Source of the DNA: Rhodocollybia butyracea
Taxonomy: Eukaryota > Basidiomycota > Agaricomycetes > Agaricales > Omphalotaceae
Direction: 5' to 3'
NCBI GenBank assembly: GCA_015501585.1
Contig: JADNRY010000260.1
Location: forward strand, 23,272-87,271
DNA length: 64,000 nt
Below the pieces are notes generated by a model. The model searched no databases. It was not told the origin of the DNA and saw nothing but the letters and a program-made list of their open reading frames with translations. Below, piece by piece: positions 1 through 11,200 of the stretch. Position 1 is the first letter of the stretch. Every line of letters begins with the position of its first letter. The translations under genes and the position numbers were made by a program.

Positions 1-2545
1 TTCTTTTCCCTTTATTGGGAATATAGGGATATTCATATCCTGATGGTCCTGCAGTTGAAGTTCCTACTCCAGGTCTGGTATCCCTCTTGTAAGGATTCAT
101 GTAAGTAGAAACACTTTCTTGTATTGCCTGATGTGGAGGTAGATCTTTCACAAAGTCTCCAGTTACTGGTCCTGAGTTTGTCCTTTCTGAGATTTCAGGG
201 TCCCTTTCAGGCGTAGTGGGGGGTGTTACAATTCCCCTAGGGTTTGGTTCATTTTCTTTCATTCTTTTCCACTCCATACCTCTTTTCTTACTATGATTCA
301 CAGATTTTTCCTGAATCATAGTTTGAATTGTAGATGTATTGGTTTCTTGTTCATTGATGGATGCCCTTTTAGTATCCTTTCTCCACTGTAAAAATTCGGC
401 AGTTAGTTCAGTTATGGATTGGTCTTCCTCAGGCTGTTCAATGTTAGTTTCTCCATTACTTGTACTTAACCTTTTAGGTCCTTGTTGTTGGAAGCTTCGG
501 GCTAATGCCAATTGTTGTTGATATTGTTTCCAGTCCTGTTCTAGATATGGGGGGACCGGATCGGCCTCATCTGAGTATTGACGTTCCGGGGGAATTTCCT
601 CCCAAGCTTCTCCTGTAGTACTGGTACTGCCATAGCGCATGCGGCGTGGAATTAGGCTTGGCCGGGGTGGAAATTCCACTTCCGAGCTGGACGTAATATT
701 TGCCACATTCATAGGTTCTTCTTGAATTATCTGTTGCCTTGGTGCCCACGGCGTGTCACGTCGAGCTCTCCTATGCTGGTTTTGATTTAGGGGAGTTATC
801 CCATGGTCTTGCGCAGGTGATAGTAAGGAAGATTCCTCCCCCAATGGTGTTGGAAAGGCATCTTCAATTGAGCCTTGATAACCAATGTCTGATTCCCTTA
901 GCCTGCTATTACTCCTTCCCTGACTGGAACTTTGATTTGATACTGCCAGGGTTATTTCCGAGGGGAATGATGAATCTTCAATGATTTGGGCAAACTCTCG
1001 TCTCCTAGTCTCGAGTTCCAGACCTAAAATAATATCAATATTATCTCCTTGGAATACCTGGGATAATTCAGGAGTAAATGAATCTTTATTAACGTTGGCC
1101 AGATCCCTTAACATCCGTAACCAACCGATTGGTGTTCTGCGTGAATTGGGTGTAAATCCAAGTCTTTCCAGTAACACTCTAGCTCTGTTTCCTAGTGTGC
1201 CTAGTCCCAAACGCATCGCTTCAGCTTCTAGTCTTCTTCTCCTTTCTTCATCAGAGCTATATGCTGTATGACTACTACTAGGTGATCGAGTAGTCATAGG
1301 GGATAGCATTTCCATATTTGCTCTTAACTGTAGAATTCTCCTCTTAGTACTGATCACTTCGGGAGGAGATTGGTGAGGAGATTCTACTATAGATGAAAGC
1401 CAATCATTATTCTCAACAATGTTGCGATAGGGTTGCCCTCGAATAGTACGTACATAATGATTAAGCAGCCGTGCATTTCGGGGGTCTCGTATATTGTTTG
1501 CTAGATTAAGAGGAAGTTCATAAAGTGGGTTTGTAGCCAATGTTTCCAGTAGCCATAACCATCCTACTGCCGTTCGCTCCCCTTGGTCTTGTATACCCAA
1601 TCTAACGAGTAGATCCCTGACAAGGCGTGCCATTTCATGTAATTGTTCTCGAGTTCTCCTATATTCTTCCCTATCTCTTAATTCCGGGAATTCACTCTGA
1701 GTAAAGTTGAGTGGTTCTTGAGAAGAGTGAACGCGTAAATTGTCATTATAACTATCGGGATTTTCCCCCATAATTGCACGGTACTGTTCCGCATAATTTC
1801 TGGGTCGGGATAAATTTATATCCGTGTCCCGTGGAGTAGAGTGATCAATAGGTGTATCCAAGAAAATAAACCTTTCCCTAAAATGTTCTGACCCCTCTCG
1901 ACCTTGAGATGGCGTGACTATAGGCATTTGGGATCCAGTCTCTTGAGGATAGACCACTACTTCGGAGATACGGTCTTCTCCTAACGATTCTGATGGATGA
2001 TTCGCTTCACGAAAAACATTTGATGTGTCAGGTGGTTGCGATGGAGCGGTCATGTAAGCCGTGGGTGTATGCGGCAACTCCTGTGTTCGTTCCACAAGTT
2101 CTGCAAGTAATTGCTGTCCCATACTTGGTGGAGAGACAGTCAATCTAGACGCCGGGGCATCAATCTGATTTTCCAACTCCGTTTGTAAATCAACTTGATA
2201 AGGTTCCGGGCGTATAGGCATCCCAGCAGACTCTCTTGTGTAGTATTGGTGTTGAAAAGAACGTTCCGGTTCCGTTGGGGCCTCTATGTTTCCGAAGGTC
2301 GTTAATCGGGCCGCACGCAATCGCGTCGGAGATAATGACATAGATCGGTTCCGGGGATTTCGTCCCAAAGGCCAGCCGCGTTCAGGGAAGTATAGTGGCG
2401 TATTTTCCGTGGTTGTCGCTTGTGATGGTTGATTTGTGACTCGTCGTATGACATTCGAGTCTGGTGTGATCATATGGACAGGATAAGAGATTGATTGTGT
2501 AGCCAATCGTTCCATTTCTTCACGGGTCCGAGTAATTGTAGTCAT
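1..2545 (-). CDS. Long partial ORF of LTR retrotransposon, Gag-type (runs off left edge)
   Basis: Reading the minus strand from the ATG at 2545, all 848 codons down to the window edge are open, with no stop, so the product is at least 848 residues and incomplete. It starts 66 bp inside the primer-binding site, where the first retroelement ORF is expected. The protein is hydrophilic and rich in Pro, Ser, Thr, Glu, Arg and Gln, with a Gln-rich stretch and basic segments late in the visible part. A tryptophan-rich block of about 100 residues near the middle occurs twice in diverged form (around residues 320-350 and 460-490). I see no protease, RT or CCHC knuckle in the visible part. Gag or Gag-Pol identity is inferred from position behind LTR and PBS, not from a recognised domain. 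The intact frame argues for recent insertion. Confidence 0.6.
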   Translation of the reverse strand, partial: MTTITRTREEMERLATQSISYPVHMITPDSNVIRRVTNQPSQATTTENTPLYFPERGWPLGRNPRNRSMSLSPTRLRAARLTTFGNIEAPTEPERSFQHQYYTRESAGMPIRPEPYQVDLQTELENQIDAPASRLTVSPPSMGQQLLAELVERTQELPHTPTAYMTAPSQPPDTSNVFREANHPSESLGEDRISEVVVYPQETGSQMPIVTPSQGREGSEHFRERFIFLDTPIDHSTPRDTDINLSRPRNYAEQYRAIMGENPDSYNDNLRVHSSQEPLNFTQSEFPELRDREEYRRTREQLHEMARLVRDLLVRLGIQDQGERTAVGWLWLLETLATNPLYELPLNLANNIRDPRNARLLNHYVRTIRGQPYRNIVENNDWLSSIVESPHQSPPEVISTKRRILQLRANMEMLSPMTTRSPSSSHTAYSSDEERRRRLEAEAMRLGLGTLGNRARVLLERLGFTPNSRRTPIGWLRMLRDLANVNKDSFTPELSQVFQGDNIDIILGLELETRRREFAQIIEDSSFPSEITLAVSNQSSSQGRSNSRLRESDIGYQGSIEDAFPTPLGEESSLLSPAQDHGITPLNQNQHRRARRDTPWAPRQQIIQEEPMNVANITSSSEVEFPPRPSLIPRRMRYGSTSTTGEAWEEIPPERQYSDEADPVPPYLEQDWKQYQQQLALARSFQQQGPKRLSTSNGETNIEQPEEDQSITELTAEFLQWRKDTKRASINEQETNTSTIQTMIQEKSVNHSKKRGMEWKRMKENEPNPRGIVTPPTTPERDPEISERTNSGPVTGDFVKDLPPHQAIQESVSTYMNPYKRDTRPGVGTSTAGPSGYEYPYIPNKGKR

Positions 2546-2587
2546 TGAATATATTGCAACAAGAGACTTCTTATTATGTGAAGAGTC

Positions 2588-2611
2588 GAGTACGAATCTC
2601 CTTTGCCACCA
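2588..2611 (-). other. Retrotransposon primer-binding site
   Basis: Immediately inside the LTR, after one spacer base, the minus strand begins TGGTGGCAAAGGAGATTCG. Its complement on the plus strand looks like the 3' part of a tRNA: a T-arm with stem GAG/CTC and loop TACGAAT, then an acceptor strand ending GCCACCA. That is the arrangement of a tRNA-primed LTR element. I could not assign the primer tRNA; it matches neither tRNA gene in this window. Confidence 0.7.
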
Positions 2612-2612
2612 A

Positions 2613-3516
2613 TGTCAATAGGTTCAGTAAGTAACTGGTTCACTAGGCAATGAATTAGCCTAGGGGTTGAAATATATTTAATGAATACAATCTAAAGAAT
2701 TATTGTTAGGGCGTAAGTATTACTGGGAAAGCTTCAGTAATCTTCAGGGTTGCTGGGATAATTCAAGCGTTGATACTATTGGTAAGTCGTCAATAGTATT
2801 CGAGGTTTCGAGTCTTCACTATATTGGGATTGACGTCAATATAGGCTTCAAACTATCCACTTATCTGGTATGTACTCAGTAAGTATTTAGTTAGGGATGT
2901 ATGTACTCAAGGATATTCACTCAAGTAAAGTTCAGTTGCAAGTAAGGTGTATTCACGTAGTGATGGTTACAAAATAAGAAGTCTGGGGAACCAGAATCGA
3001 AATACCATGCATTTTATAGTGTTTCGGGGTACTCCCGGTTCCCTAAATATGACTCGATCTAACTAAAGATGACTTATCTACTTATTTATTTAAGGCTTTA
3101 CTACCTACTATAATCCGTGACCATAATGGTGTAATATTGACTCGTTGTGTAATCAAGTCAACCATATACAGCTGCGCCTTGACTCGGAAGTCCTAATTGC
3201 GCTCCGATCGGTGGTGTACTTCCAGAAGGGTATCATTGATCCCATTGATCAAATGTTGATTTCGTTGTTTAGCCATCCGATCGGAACATAATAAGTAAGC
3301 GCCAGTTGAGCGCTCGCTTCCCTTCCTTACTTCGGGTCCCATACTTTTGGATTCCAATCAGTTACAGTGACTTTAAGTAATAGTAACAACCTGGAATACT
3401 CGTTACAGTGTCAAGTATGCCTTAGGTACAGTAGAACTGTTAATATGTACACTTTAATGGCAAGGGAGATGTAAGAATGCAGGAATATGGTGTGACTGCA
3501 GGTTCGATTCCTGACA
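2613..3516 (-). repeat. LTR of retrotransposon (904 bp)
   Basis: On the plus strand the block starts TGTCA and ends TGACA, the inverted terminal pentanucleotides of an LTR. It sits between the primer-binding site and the duplicated host sequence. Its outer border at 3516/3517 is confirmed by the uninterrupted right arm of the inverted repeat, where the flanking bases continue without any insertion. The other LTR lies left of the window, so LTR-LTR identity cannot be measured. Confidence 0.75.
3012..3018 (-). promoter_or_regulatory. TATA box of the LTR promoter
   Basis: The minus strand reads TATAAAA here, about 500 bp from the outer end of the LTR and about 470 bp upstream of the start of the long ORF. 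It is a reasonable U3 core promoter, assigned from sequence and position only. Confidence 0.4.
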
Positions 3517-3521
3517 GTACT
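3517..3521. repeat. Putative 5-bp target-site duplication (GTACT)
   Basis: The bases next to the LTR terminus are GTACT. In the uninterrupted right arm the same site reads AGTAC (opposite orientation) and continues into host sequence at 60481. A 5-bp duplication is typical of LTR elements. The second copy should lie at the far end of the element, outside the window. Confidence 0.5.
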
Positions 3522-5759
3522 CACTAATCGGTGCGTTCTCTGCCGACTTGTACGTATTGTTGAGCACCTCGACTAGTTCCGGCACATGAAAGGTGTCTGA
3601 ACAAGGTTGGTGCGACGTAGCACAGTTTGGACATCCAGTCCCATACTTACGGTTACTGTGTTCGTCACAGGCATACGAGCAGTCCGGCTTATCCTGCTTA
3701 TCCTCTCCCTTGGTACCCTTGGTATGGCAACCGCCACACTGGATGCAAGGGTTCTCACGGATAACAGCCGGAGTCTGAAAATCATGTTAAAATTTAAATT
3801 ATCGATAAACTGAAAACTTACTCGACACAATGCGCGGTTCGCTCGGACAAAGTCCAACCAAGACATTTGGTGATCGCCCGTGCTGAGTGCAGGAAGATCC
3901 TTGAAGGCATCTAACTCAGGAGTAAGGCCCCAAGTGAGCTCAGCCTTAAAGAGTTCCTTTGGCTTCTGCAATAAAAAGGCCGAAGTGTTAGTCTTGAAAG
4001 GTAGAGAAAAACGGAATAGAACTTACTTGGGTCCCCTTGGGGACAATCTCGTCAAAAGACGGCAGATCCATGGCATCACGCTCGAAATGAACAATCACGG
4101 TGCGGTATTCTCGAGATCCACTCTTTGCGAACTCTTTGGATGATTGTGCAGCGAGTCTCTTGAAGATGTTGTCGAGGTCAACGTTTCCCACATCTCCCTC
4201 GGGAACAAGGAAAACCAAGTTCTCGGGCGGAGTATGCACAGGTGTAGGTTCACGAGAAGACTCCGCAAGTGGGGCCCCCTTGATCTTAGAACTGGAAGCC
4301 ACGGGAACGGGGATCTCGACAACCGGATTGGACTTCTTGACAGTCTTGAGTTTAGGAGCGGGACGAGGGACAGGAAGGGATGCAGCCTCGATTTCTTCCG
4401 TGGGCTAATTCTGACGTTTGCGTTTCAGTTTGGGCTAGGAAAAATGAGACAGTCAGAATCCGGGAAAAGAGAAAGGAGAGTAGGAACTCACGGTGATCAC
4501 GGAGGGGTCCCCCTCTTTGCCTTTGCCTTTGCCTTTCGGCTCTACTATCCTATCCTTTCCTTTAGTCGAGACTGAAGCATTGCTCCCTCTCGCCGGACCT
4601 TTTGCTTTCAGAGCCTTCGAGGTCATCGAAGGTCTGGTCGCCGAACTAGTTGCCAATTTAGATGTGACAGTCGCTGGTTTAGCCTTGGGCTCAGCTTTCA
4701 CTTTGACCTCAGCCTTTGAGGGAAGTGGAGGTTTAGACGAAGTCTTCTTGGCAACTGTAGCACTGCGAGTAGAATGACGAGGGATCTTGCGGGATTCCGA
4801 GGAGTCCTAAAAAGAAATATTAAAAGTTAAAAGGATAACAATATAAATAAAACGGGGAAAAGGTACCTCTGAGTTCACGGAAATAGCCTCGTAAGGCGAT
4901 GCCCTGTCCTCGGAAGGACCGTCTTCATCTGAGGCTTCTTCCTCCTCCTCCTCGTCGGTAGGTTCACCGGTGTCCAGCCGACTAAAGTGGAGGTCACCTT
5001 GAGTTAATAACCACGCCGATTCACAACATCCCTGGTCAAAAGGGAGAGGAATGGGAAGGTCGGGTGTCTGTCCGCGATGGAGGGCGCTCGCCTAGGAAAA
5101 GTTAATAAAAAGAAAAGATAAAGTTAGTGCGAGCCACGTACCAGGATCCGGTCAATAAGAGCCCCATCCAAGTACCAGCTTGGTTCCGTGTCGTTGAGCT
5201 GTAAAGCGCTTCGGACAGCGGCGGAAAGGCGTTGGGCAGCAGCAAAAATGCCTTCGATAATTAAAGGAACATTCTTATGTCCCACAACATGGGTACGGAG
5301 GAATTTCTATCATAACATAAGATAAATACGTTAATAAAGGACAAAAAGGGGGCTTACCAGTCGATTAGCGAGAGCAATAAAACTGGTACGGTATTCTTTC
5401 GCCTTGGGCAAAGACGGAGTCCACTCGGGGTCCTTGGCTGCCTCGAAGAGTTGAGGGTTAAAGCGTTGCTGAACAGCAGTAGCACAGGCCCATATCATCC
5501 GTGCAGAATAAGCCGAGGGGACGTCCCTTTTGTCGAAACCAAGACCCCGGGTTGTTGGAAAAAGAAAGAATTGGTTTGCGTAGCGTCGGCGGCATTGTCG
5601 AATCTCGCAACAAGATGGCTGGCCAGTTCATAGAAGGATGGAAGTACGCGTTTTAAAGTCATCTAGAATGTCCGAGGAATTGTCTTCACATGTTATGGAC
5701 AAGTACATATCGACGAGCGAGTCGGGAAGAAGGTCACACTGCTCTCGGTCGGCAAGCAT
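3522..5759 (-). pseudogene. Left-arm copy of unknown multi-exon gene, truncated and mutated
   Basis: This is the counterpart of the right-arm gene starting at 58240; its ATG is at 5759 on the minus strand. Several lesions are visible against the right arm. An extra base about 5655 shifts the frame in exon 1 (ACGCG against AGCG). One G is missing near 5550. A TAG stands at 4407-4405 where the right copy has GAG. The whole 3' part is separated by the retrotransposon inserted just after the 5' splice site of intron 7. At one place this copy is the better one: near 3748 it keeps a third C that the right copy has lost, so the Cys-rich exon (CIQC..C, later C-x2-C and C pairs) is joined in frame. 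Function unknown; the layout (acidic stretch, Lys/Ser/Pro-rich linker, Cys-rich C-terminal part) resembles nucleic-acid-associated or element-borne proteins, which is only inference. Confidence 0.8.
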
Positions 5760-5964
5760 GGTGGTAAGAGATGATGATGGGACTTGTTGAAAATTTCCAA
5801 CATTGTCTTATTAATAGGTCATTGCCCGAAGCCGTAGCCGAAGTGACCGGCATCTGTCTTAAGACGTAAAACAAACATATCACAAAATACGAATGTGATG
5901 AAGGCGTTTTCAGAGTTCTCGGAGACTTAACACGTTAAACTTAAACGAAAATGTTATCGAGGAA

Positions 5965-6249
5965 ATGATTGGAACCCCCAATCAGGAGTCTAGGCGCCCG
6001 CAGCATATGTTGTCTTGTAGATCAATTCAATTGTTGACACCTGATTCACATAAGCGCCCGACGTCGAGAATGATCCCAGTTAAACTTAGGGGTAGTACAT
6101 CCAGACTAGTCCGCGGGAAAGGAATTAGAATGCTAAATGCCGAGAACATAAAAGGGATTGCTAGCAGAGTCGATCCTAGGCTTGGTGGGCTGACCGGGGA
6201 CGGTCAGATCATTAGTTTGGGGGAGATATTAGGCCTAAAATCAGCCTAA
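5965..6249 (+). other. 94-codon ORF conserved between both inverted-repeat arms (coding status unclear)
   Basis: The frame opens with ATG and runs 94 codons. It is kept intact in the right arm (57750-58034, minus) with only a few residue changes (for example G to N at residue 4, Q to R at 13). It points away from the neighbouring multi-exon gene, about 205 bp from that gene's ATG. I recognise no domain. Its 3' part contains the CCCCCAAACTAATGAT element (read in reverse) that also occurs upstream of the gene at 62170, so the stretch could be leader or regulatory DNA in which the frame is open by chance. Confidence 0.3.
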
Positions 6250-7880
6250 GGCGTGTAACCGTACATTTTGACACTTTGTACGTGTTATACAATGCAATAA
6301 GAGAGTTATACGGAGCCCGAGCGTGATAGCTGTTGCCGAGGCAAAGAACTTAACAATAATACTCAGCGAGCCGTGAAGGTACGCCCACAAGCGTAGCCTA
6401 GAGCCAAGCTAGCGAGGATACCTGGGCTGCCCGGAGATGTAACGCTAGATCGTCAATCTAGTTATACCCAAAGAGTGTAGACTCTCTAAACTACAGGACA
6501 TCTCGAAGCGGGATAAGTACTAAGCCAACGCGTTACTCAAGGGAAGGAATTATGAGGGAAGGCATCCCTCGCACTAAGACCCCCAACGAGCTATGTTAAG
6601 ATGTGGACTTTACAGTCCGTAACAATGGACCAGAACAATCCTGAGGGAAACCGTAGAGGTCTATTCGCGGCACCGGTCGTAACCGTGAGGACGGTAGAAA
6701 CATACTTAGCGGTCCTACGGAAAGCTACGCGCCGGGATAGCCTTGGCAAATCAAAACATTTGATCTTAGAAATCATACACGGAGGTCTTATCCATTAAAG
6801 CCGACTATCGGGAATCACTTGTACATACTCAGCGCAGTTGCTCGAGATTGTCATAAGTGGTGTCGTTGGAAAGCTAGATAACAGGCCTTCTCGAGAGAAT
6901 GTTAATCACACTCAGGATGGACAGAACTATCCGAGGAATAGAATGAAACTCACCCAAGGGAAACCGGGCGGCGAGTGATCATGAAGCGCAAAGGTACTCC
7001 TGACCCCGGAGAATTGTGGAGTAATCGGAGAAACCTCGCTCGGATCAAAACACTCTAAAACTATGTTAATCCTCACGAAATCATATTTTACCTCTGATAT
7101 ATACCCAAGAATGGACTATTTCTTTATCGTGTGTACCATATATAGGCTGGAGTTTCCTTTCCGGGCCAGATTCCTCTGTTCCACTCTCTTTCCGTCTCTC
7201 TCCGTATCTGTTTCATCTATTTTTCGTATTAAACTCTCTCTACTCAGTATATAAGCCAGATATATTTATTCAATAAGACAAGTTTCTTGCCCTCGATTTG
7301 ACTGCTAAGACCAGTGCTCCGTAGAACGTCCCACGGGATCAGTAGCGTGATGCCTCCTGACTTGGTTATCTTAAGAAAGTAATAAACTTCATGCGCTTCG
7401 CAAAGCCCATTTATATCTTGATCGAATTTAAGTGTGTAGAGTTCTCTCGAACTCCAGATCAACTCAAATCTAGTTGCTTCCTTAGAGGGGACGGCTTCTA
7501 GTAAGGGATTATTCGGCTCCAGAGTGAGGGTTCCTTAGTTGACTTCTTCATGAAGTTAGACGAGCCACTAAGATTGTGGTACGAGTTCCTAGTGATTAAG
7601 TTCACTCACAATATCGTAGCTTGGCCCAGAGTTTGGTCGAGGACTTTACGGCGTCACAGCAGCTAGTGCCAGAGTTTGCCTAGGGTTGTTGACAAACCTC
7701 GAGATTACTATTCTAGCTAGAGCCAGAGTTTGCCTAGGAGAATCTTAGTTTCGTTGTATTGGTTTTGGTTTTGGTTAATTGATTTGGACATACACATCTG
7801 GTTCCCTCGTACACTCGTACACCCCAACTAGGCTTCTCTCGACTTAGTTCTAAGAGTTGTCTAAGCTTAGTTACCCACGT
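6250..7880. other. Non-coding leader part of left arm
   Basis: No convincing gene is seen. The stretch contains a short duplicated segment, CCAGAGTTTGCCTAGG, at about 7672-7687 and again at about 7722-7737. The right arm keeps the same sequence, so it is part of the duplicated unit. Near the end, a TTAG at about 7885 followed by an open frame looks like a 3' splice site leading into the short hydrophobic-segment exon. Confidence 0.5.
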
Positions 7881-8069
7881 TAGCGCTACAGTCTTGAACC
7901 TGGAGCAGTCGCGCGCGTACATCCGATATTACAAAGCTTTCCTCGGGGAATCTCTGACAACCCGCCCTCGCTCCCTTACATATCGATAGTCTGGTTAGGT
8001 GCAGTAGTGTTTTTGTTAGGTTGTTTTATAGCACCTTTCACATACCTACACGTAAATACCCAAATAACG

Positions 8070-11000
8070 ACTTTGAAGATAGTTGGCTACGGGAAAGCTC
8101 AGAAGTCTTTCATACACGAAGGAAAGATTATTGTAATTACCTTTGAGGAAGCTTTCCACTCCCCATCTGTGACTTCCGACCTAATCTCGATCTCCAAGCT
8201 ATGCGACAGAGGGATGACTGTCGCGTTTGGTAAACAATCTGTAAAGTTTTATTCCGACTCCGGAGATCATATCCTGACAGGCTACAGACATGGTGGCCTC
8301 TACCGTTTGCAGGAGAAGGAGGCATCAGCGTTGGTAGTAAAGTCAAGAACTCTTGATAAGCCAGTAGATCTTGAGGGATGGCACCGACGCTTCGGTCATG
8401 CAGGCGTAACGAGGATTCGACTTGCGCTGGAGAAAGGCTTGCTGAACGGACTCAGAGTAATCGGAGATCCGAACATGAAACCACCTGAATGTGATCCCTG
8501 TCACATTGGTCAAGCTAAACGCAGAGCCTTCGATGGGAAGACAGAACTGGAGAGAAGGATACTAGAGAGAATTCATATCGATCTCACTGGACCGATGCGT
8601 ACTTGTGCTTTGGGAGGATTCTTCTACTCTATGCCTATTGTGGACGGATGCTCGGCTATGACGAAGGACTTCTACTTGATGAACAAGGAGTCGTCGTCAA
8701 CACTCGCGGCGTTGGAGAAGTACAAGGCTCTCGCTGAAAATGAGACCGGAGAGAAAGTATTGAACGTTCGGGTCAACGGTGGTAAAGAATTTAGCAGCGG
8801 TCCTTGGCTTAAGTGGGCGGAGGAACATGGGATAAAGCTTGAAGTTACTCCTGCATATTCGTCAGCGGCGAATGGTCTGGTAGAGAGAAAACATGGAGTT
8901 ACCTTTGACCATGTACGTACTATCCTCTACGAATCAGGCCTACCCCCTTTCCTTTGGACATACGCCTGCGCCTATATTGTCTATACGGAAAACCTACTTC
9001 CGGCCGCTAGAACAGGGTATAAGATCCCGGCCGAGCTTTGGTACAAGAAGAAGATGGACGTTACGCACCTACGTCCTTGGGGAGCTTACACTTGGGGCAC
9101 GATAGTCGATGGATCTCCTGGAAAGCTGGATCCGCGTGGGTTTGCGGGCCGTATGATAGGATATGGCGAGAGAGGTGTGTATTTGCTCTATCTGTCGTCA
9201 GGCCGTGTCGTGGCGAGTAGGGATGTGTCCTTTGACGAGAGGTTTCGAGCTGCTCTGCCCTCAGTTGCAGGGGAGAGGGGAGACGAGAGCGACGGAGAGG
9301 TTGAAGAAGAAACTCAACATCTCGACGACGTCAGGGCAACTGATGTCGGAGACAGCTCCGTGATTCCCGAGCCCGTGATCTCCGAAACCTCAAAGGTACC
9401 CGATCAAAACTTACAACTTTGCCGCTCCTCTCGAAATCGAACACCTTCAGCAATTGCGAAAGCTAGTTCAGAGTCCGAGACTAGGGAGAAAGAAGGCAGC
9501 AAGGCCAGACACGAATGGGCAACAGACACTCAAAGACCGAGGGCAAACTTCATAGCCCTTTCCGAACATCTACCTACCGAGGTCGATGATAAGTTCAACA
9601 CTGCTCTCTCAGCAATCGGGCTCCCACCTGTTCCGAAGTCATATGCGAAGGCCATGGATAATCCGACTCGCTGGACCCCAGCGATACAGAAGGAGATTGA
9701 GAGAATGAAGGAGTTTGAAGTCTTTGGACCACTTCAAGACCCGCCACCGGGAGCGACAATTCTCAATCCGCTCTGGGTATTCGCTCATAAGCTCAATGGG
9801 TCGGGGGAGATCGTCGACGAGAAGGCACGTTTGGTAGTAAATGGTGGTACCCAGGTAGAGGGGAAAGACTACTTTGAAGTCTTTGCTGCCGTTTTGCGCT
9901 TTGAGTCCCTTCGTATTCTTATTGCTGTCTGGATCACTCTGGGTTATTTTATTTGGCAGATAGACTTCGCCTCAGCATACCTCAATGCCGATATAGAAGA
10001 AGAGATGTATATTCGACCACCCGAAGGCTTTGAAGGAAGAGGAACAGGGAAGGTAATGAGGATGAAGAAATCCTTGTACGGGTCTATGCAAGCAGGAAGG
10101 AACTGGTGGAAGCTTCTTGATGCGACGTACAAAGACCTAGGTTACCACCGATCCCAAGCCGACCAATGCGTTAGGACCAGGAAGTCAGGCATCGGGGAGA
10201 CAATGACGGGCACGTATACTGATGATACTCTTGGAGGTTCTTCATCGAAGGAGGAAATGGATCGAGCAAAGGAGGAGATTGGGAGCAGATATAGGATTAA
10301 GGAGACAGATACAGTCCAGTTTGCGCTAGGTATGCGATTGGTCCATGACAGAGAATCGGGAACGGCTACACTCTCGATGCCCGCGTATTGGGACCAGCTC
10401 TTCACGAGGTTCGGACTACAGGACTTGAAACCGAAATCGACGCCTTATCCACCTGGTCTTAAACTCACCAAAGACCAGTCTCCCAAGACCGATGCTGAAC
10501 GTCACTTCATGAAGGACAAGCCATATGGAGAGCTACTAGGTGGAATACAGTTTGGCCAAGGAGCTTGCCGTCCAGATTTCGCGTTCGAAACGAATGATTT
10601 AGCTCAATTCTCTCAGGATCCTGGACAAGCTCATTGGAATGGTCTCATTCATCTCTGTCGATATATCATCGGGTCCAAGGAGCGTGGTATTGTATTCAGG
10701 AAGTCGGATACGGGTCTTACTCCCAAGACATACTGCGACGCGAATCACGCTGCATGCACGGATACCCGGCGGTCGGTTACGGGGGTTCTGACTATGCTCG
10801 CTGGAGGTCCAGTCTTCTGGATGTCGAAACAACAGGACGTCGTTGCGCTTTCTACCACCAAATCGGAGTATATTGCTTATGGGAAGGGCGCTCAACAAGC
10901 GAAGTGGGTACACAACTTCATGTCCGAGATTGGTTATCCTTCCCCCTTCCCTCTCAGCTCTTTGCCGATAATAAAGGCGCTATCGCGATCTCAGGGAATC

Positions 11001-11200
11001 CGAAGTTTCATCAGCGAGTCAAGCATATCGATATTCGTTTCCATTTCCTTCGAGACTTGGTTGAGGCTGGAGAAATCAAGATCGACTATGTCCCTTCTGA
11101 GGACAATCTGGCCGACATTCTTATGAAGCCTTTGGGGACTACGCTTCATCGTTGCATAGTTGGTCTGTTGGGGATGAGTGATGGCGATGGGCGAAACTAG
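8070..11200 (+). mobile_element. Ty1/copia-type pol remnant (integrase, RT, RNase H), 5'-truncated and frameshifted
   Basis: The frame from 8007 to 11126 codes a copia Pol. Its first 20 or so residues come from the inverted-repeat arm; copia sequence starts at 8070 inside the region before the GAG-pre-integrase domain. The zinc-binding HHCC motif is visible (WHRRFGH, then CDPC). The integrase core has D192, N257 and E293: the spacing fits D-x64-D-x35-E, but the second aspartate is Asn. RT shows the conserved blocks and YTDD at residues 737-740. RNase H follows, with TYCDAN. Near 10937-10965, in a C-rich run, the frame jumps: the true C-terminus (LFADNKG..., HIDIRFHFLRD) continues in another frame and ends at 11200. 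Gag, protease and LTRs were not found. It is a dead fragment; order IN-RT-RH assigns it to copia. Confidence 0.92.

Larger units (their letters stand above)
3517..8069. repeat. Left arm of 4.55-kb inverted repeat
   Basis: This block is present again, reverse-complemented and nearly identical, at 55929-60480. Differences are scattered substitutions and 1-bp indels. The arm holds the degraded copy of a multi-exon gene (minus strand) and about 2.1 kb of leader. It ends on the left at a retrotransposon LTR, and on the right the match stops within CAAATAACG at 8069, where copia sequence begins. Confidence 0.95.

Noticed and set aside
3497..3516. T-arm-like sequence GGTTCGATTCC at the outer end of the LTR
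   Set aside because: No acceptor, D-arm or anticodon arm fits upstream, and it lies within the LTR terminus.
8893..9363. Plus-strand frames inside the copia pol region
   Set aside because: Out-of-frame shadows of the integrase/RT coding sequence.
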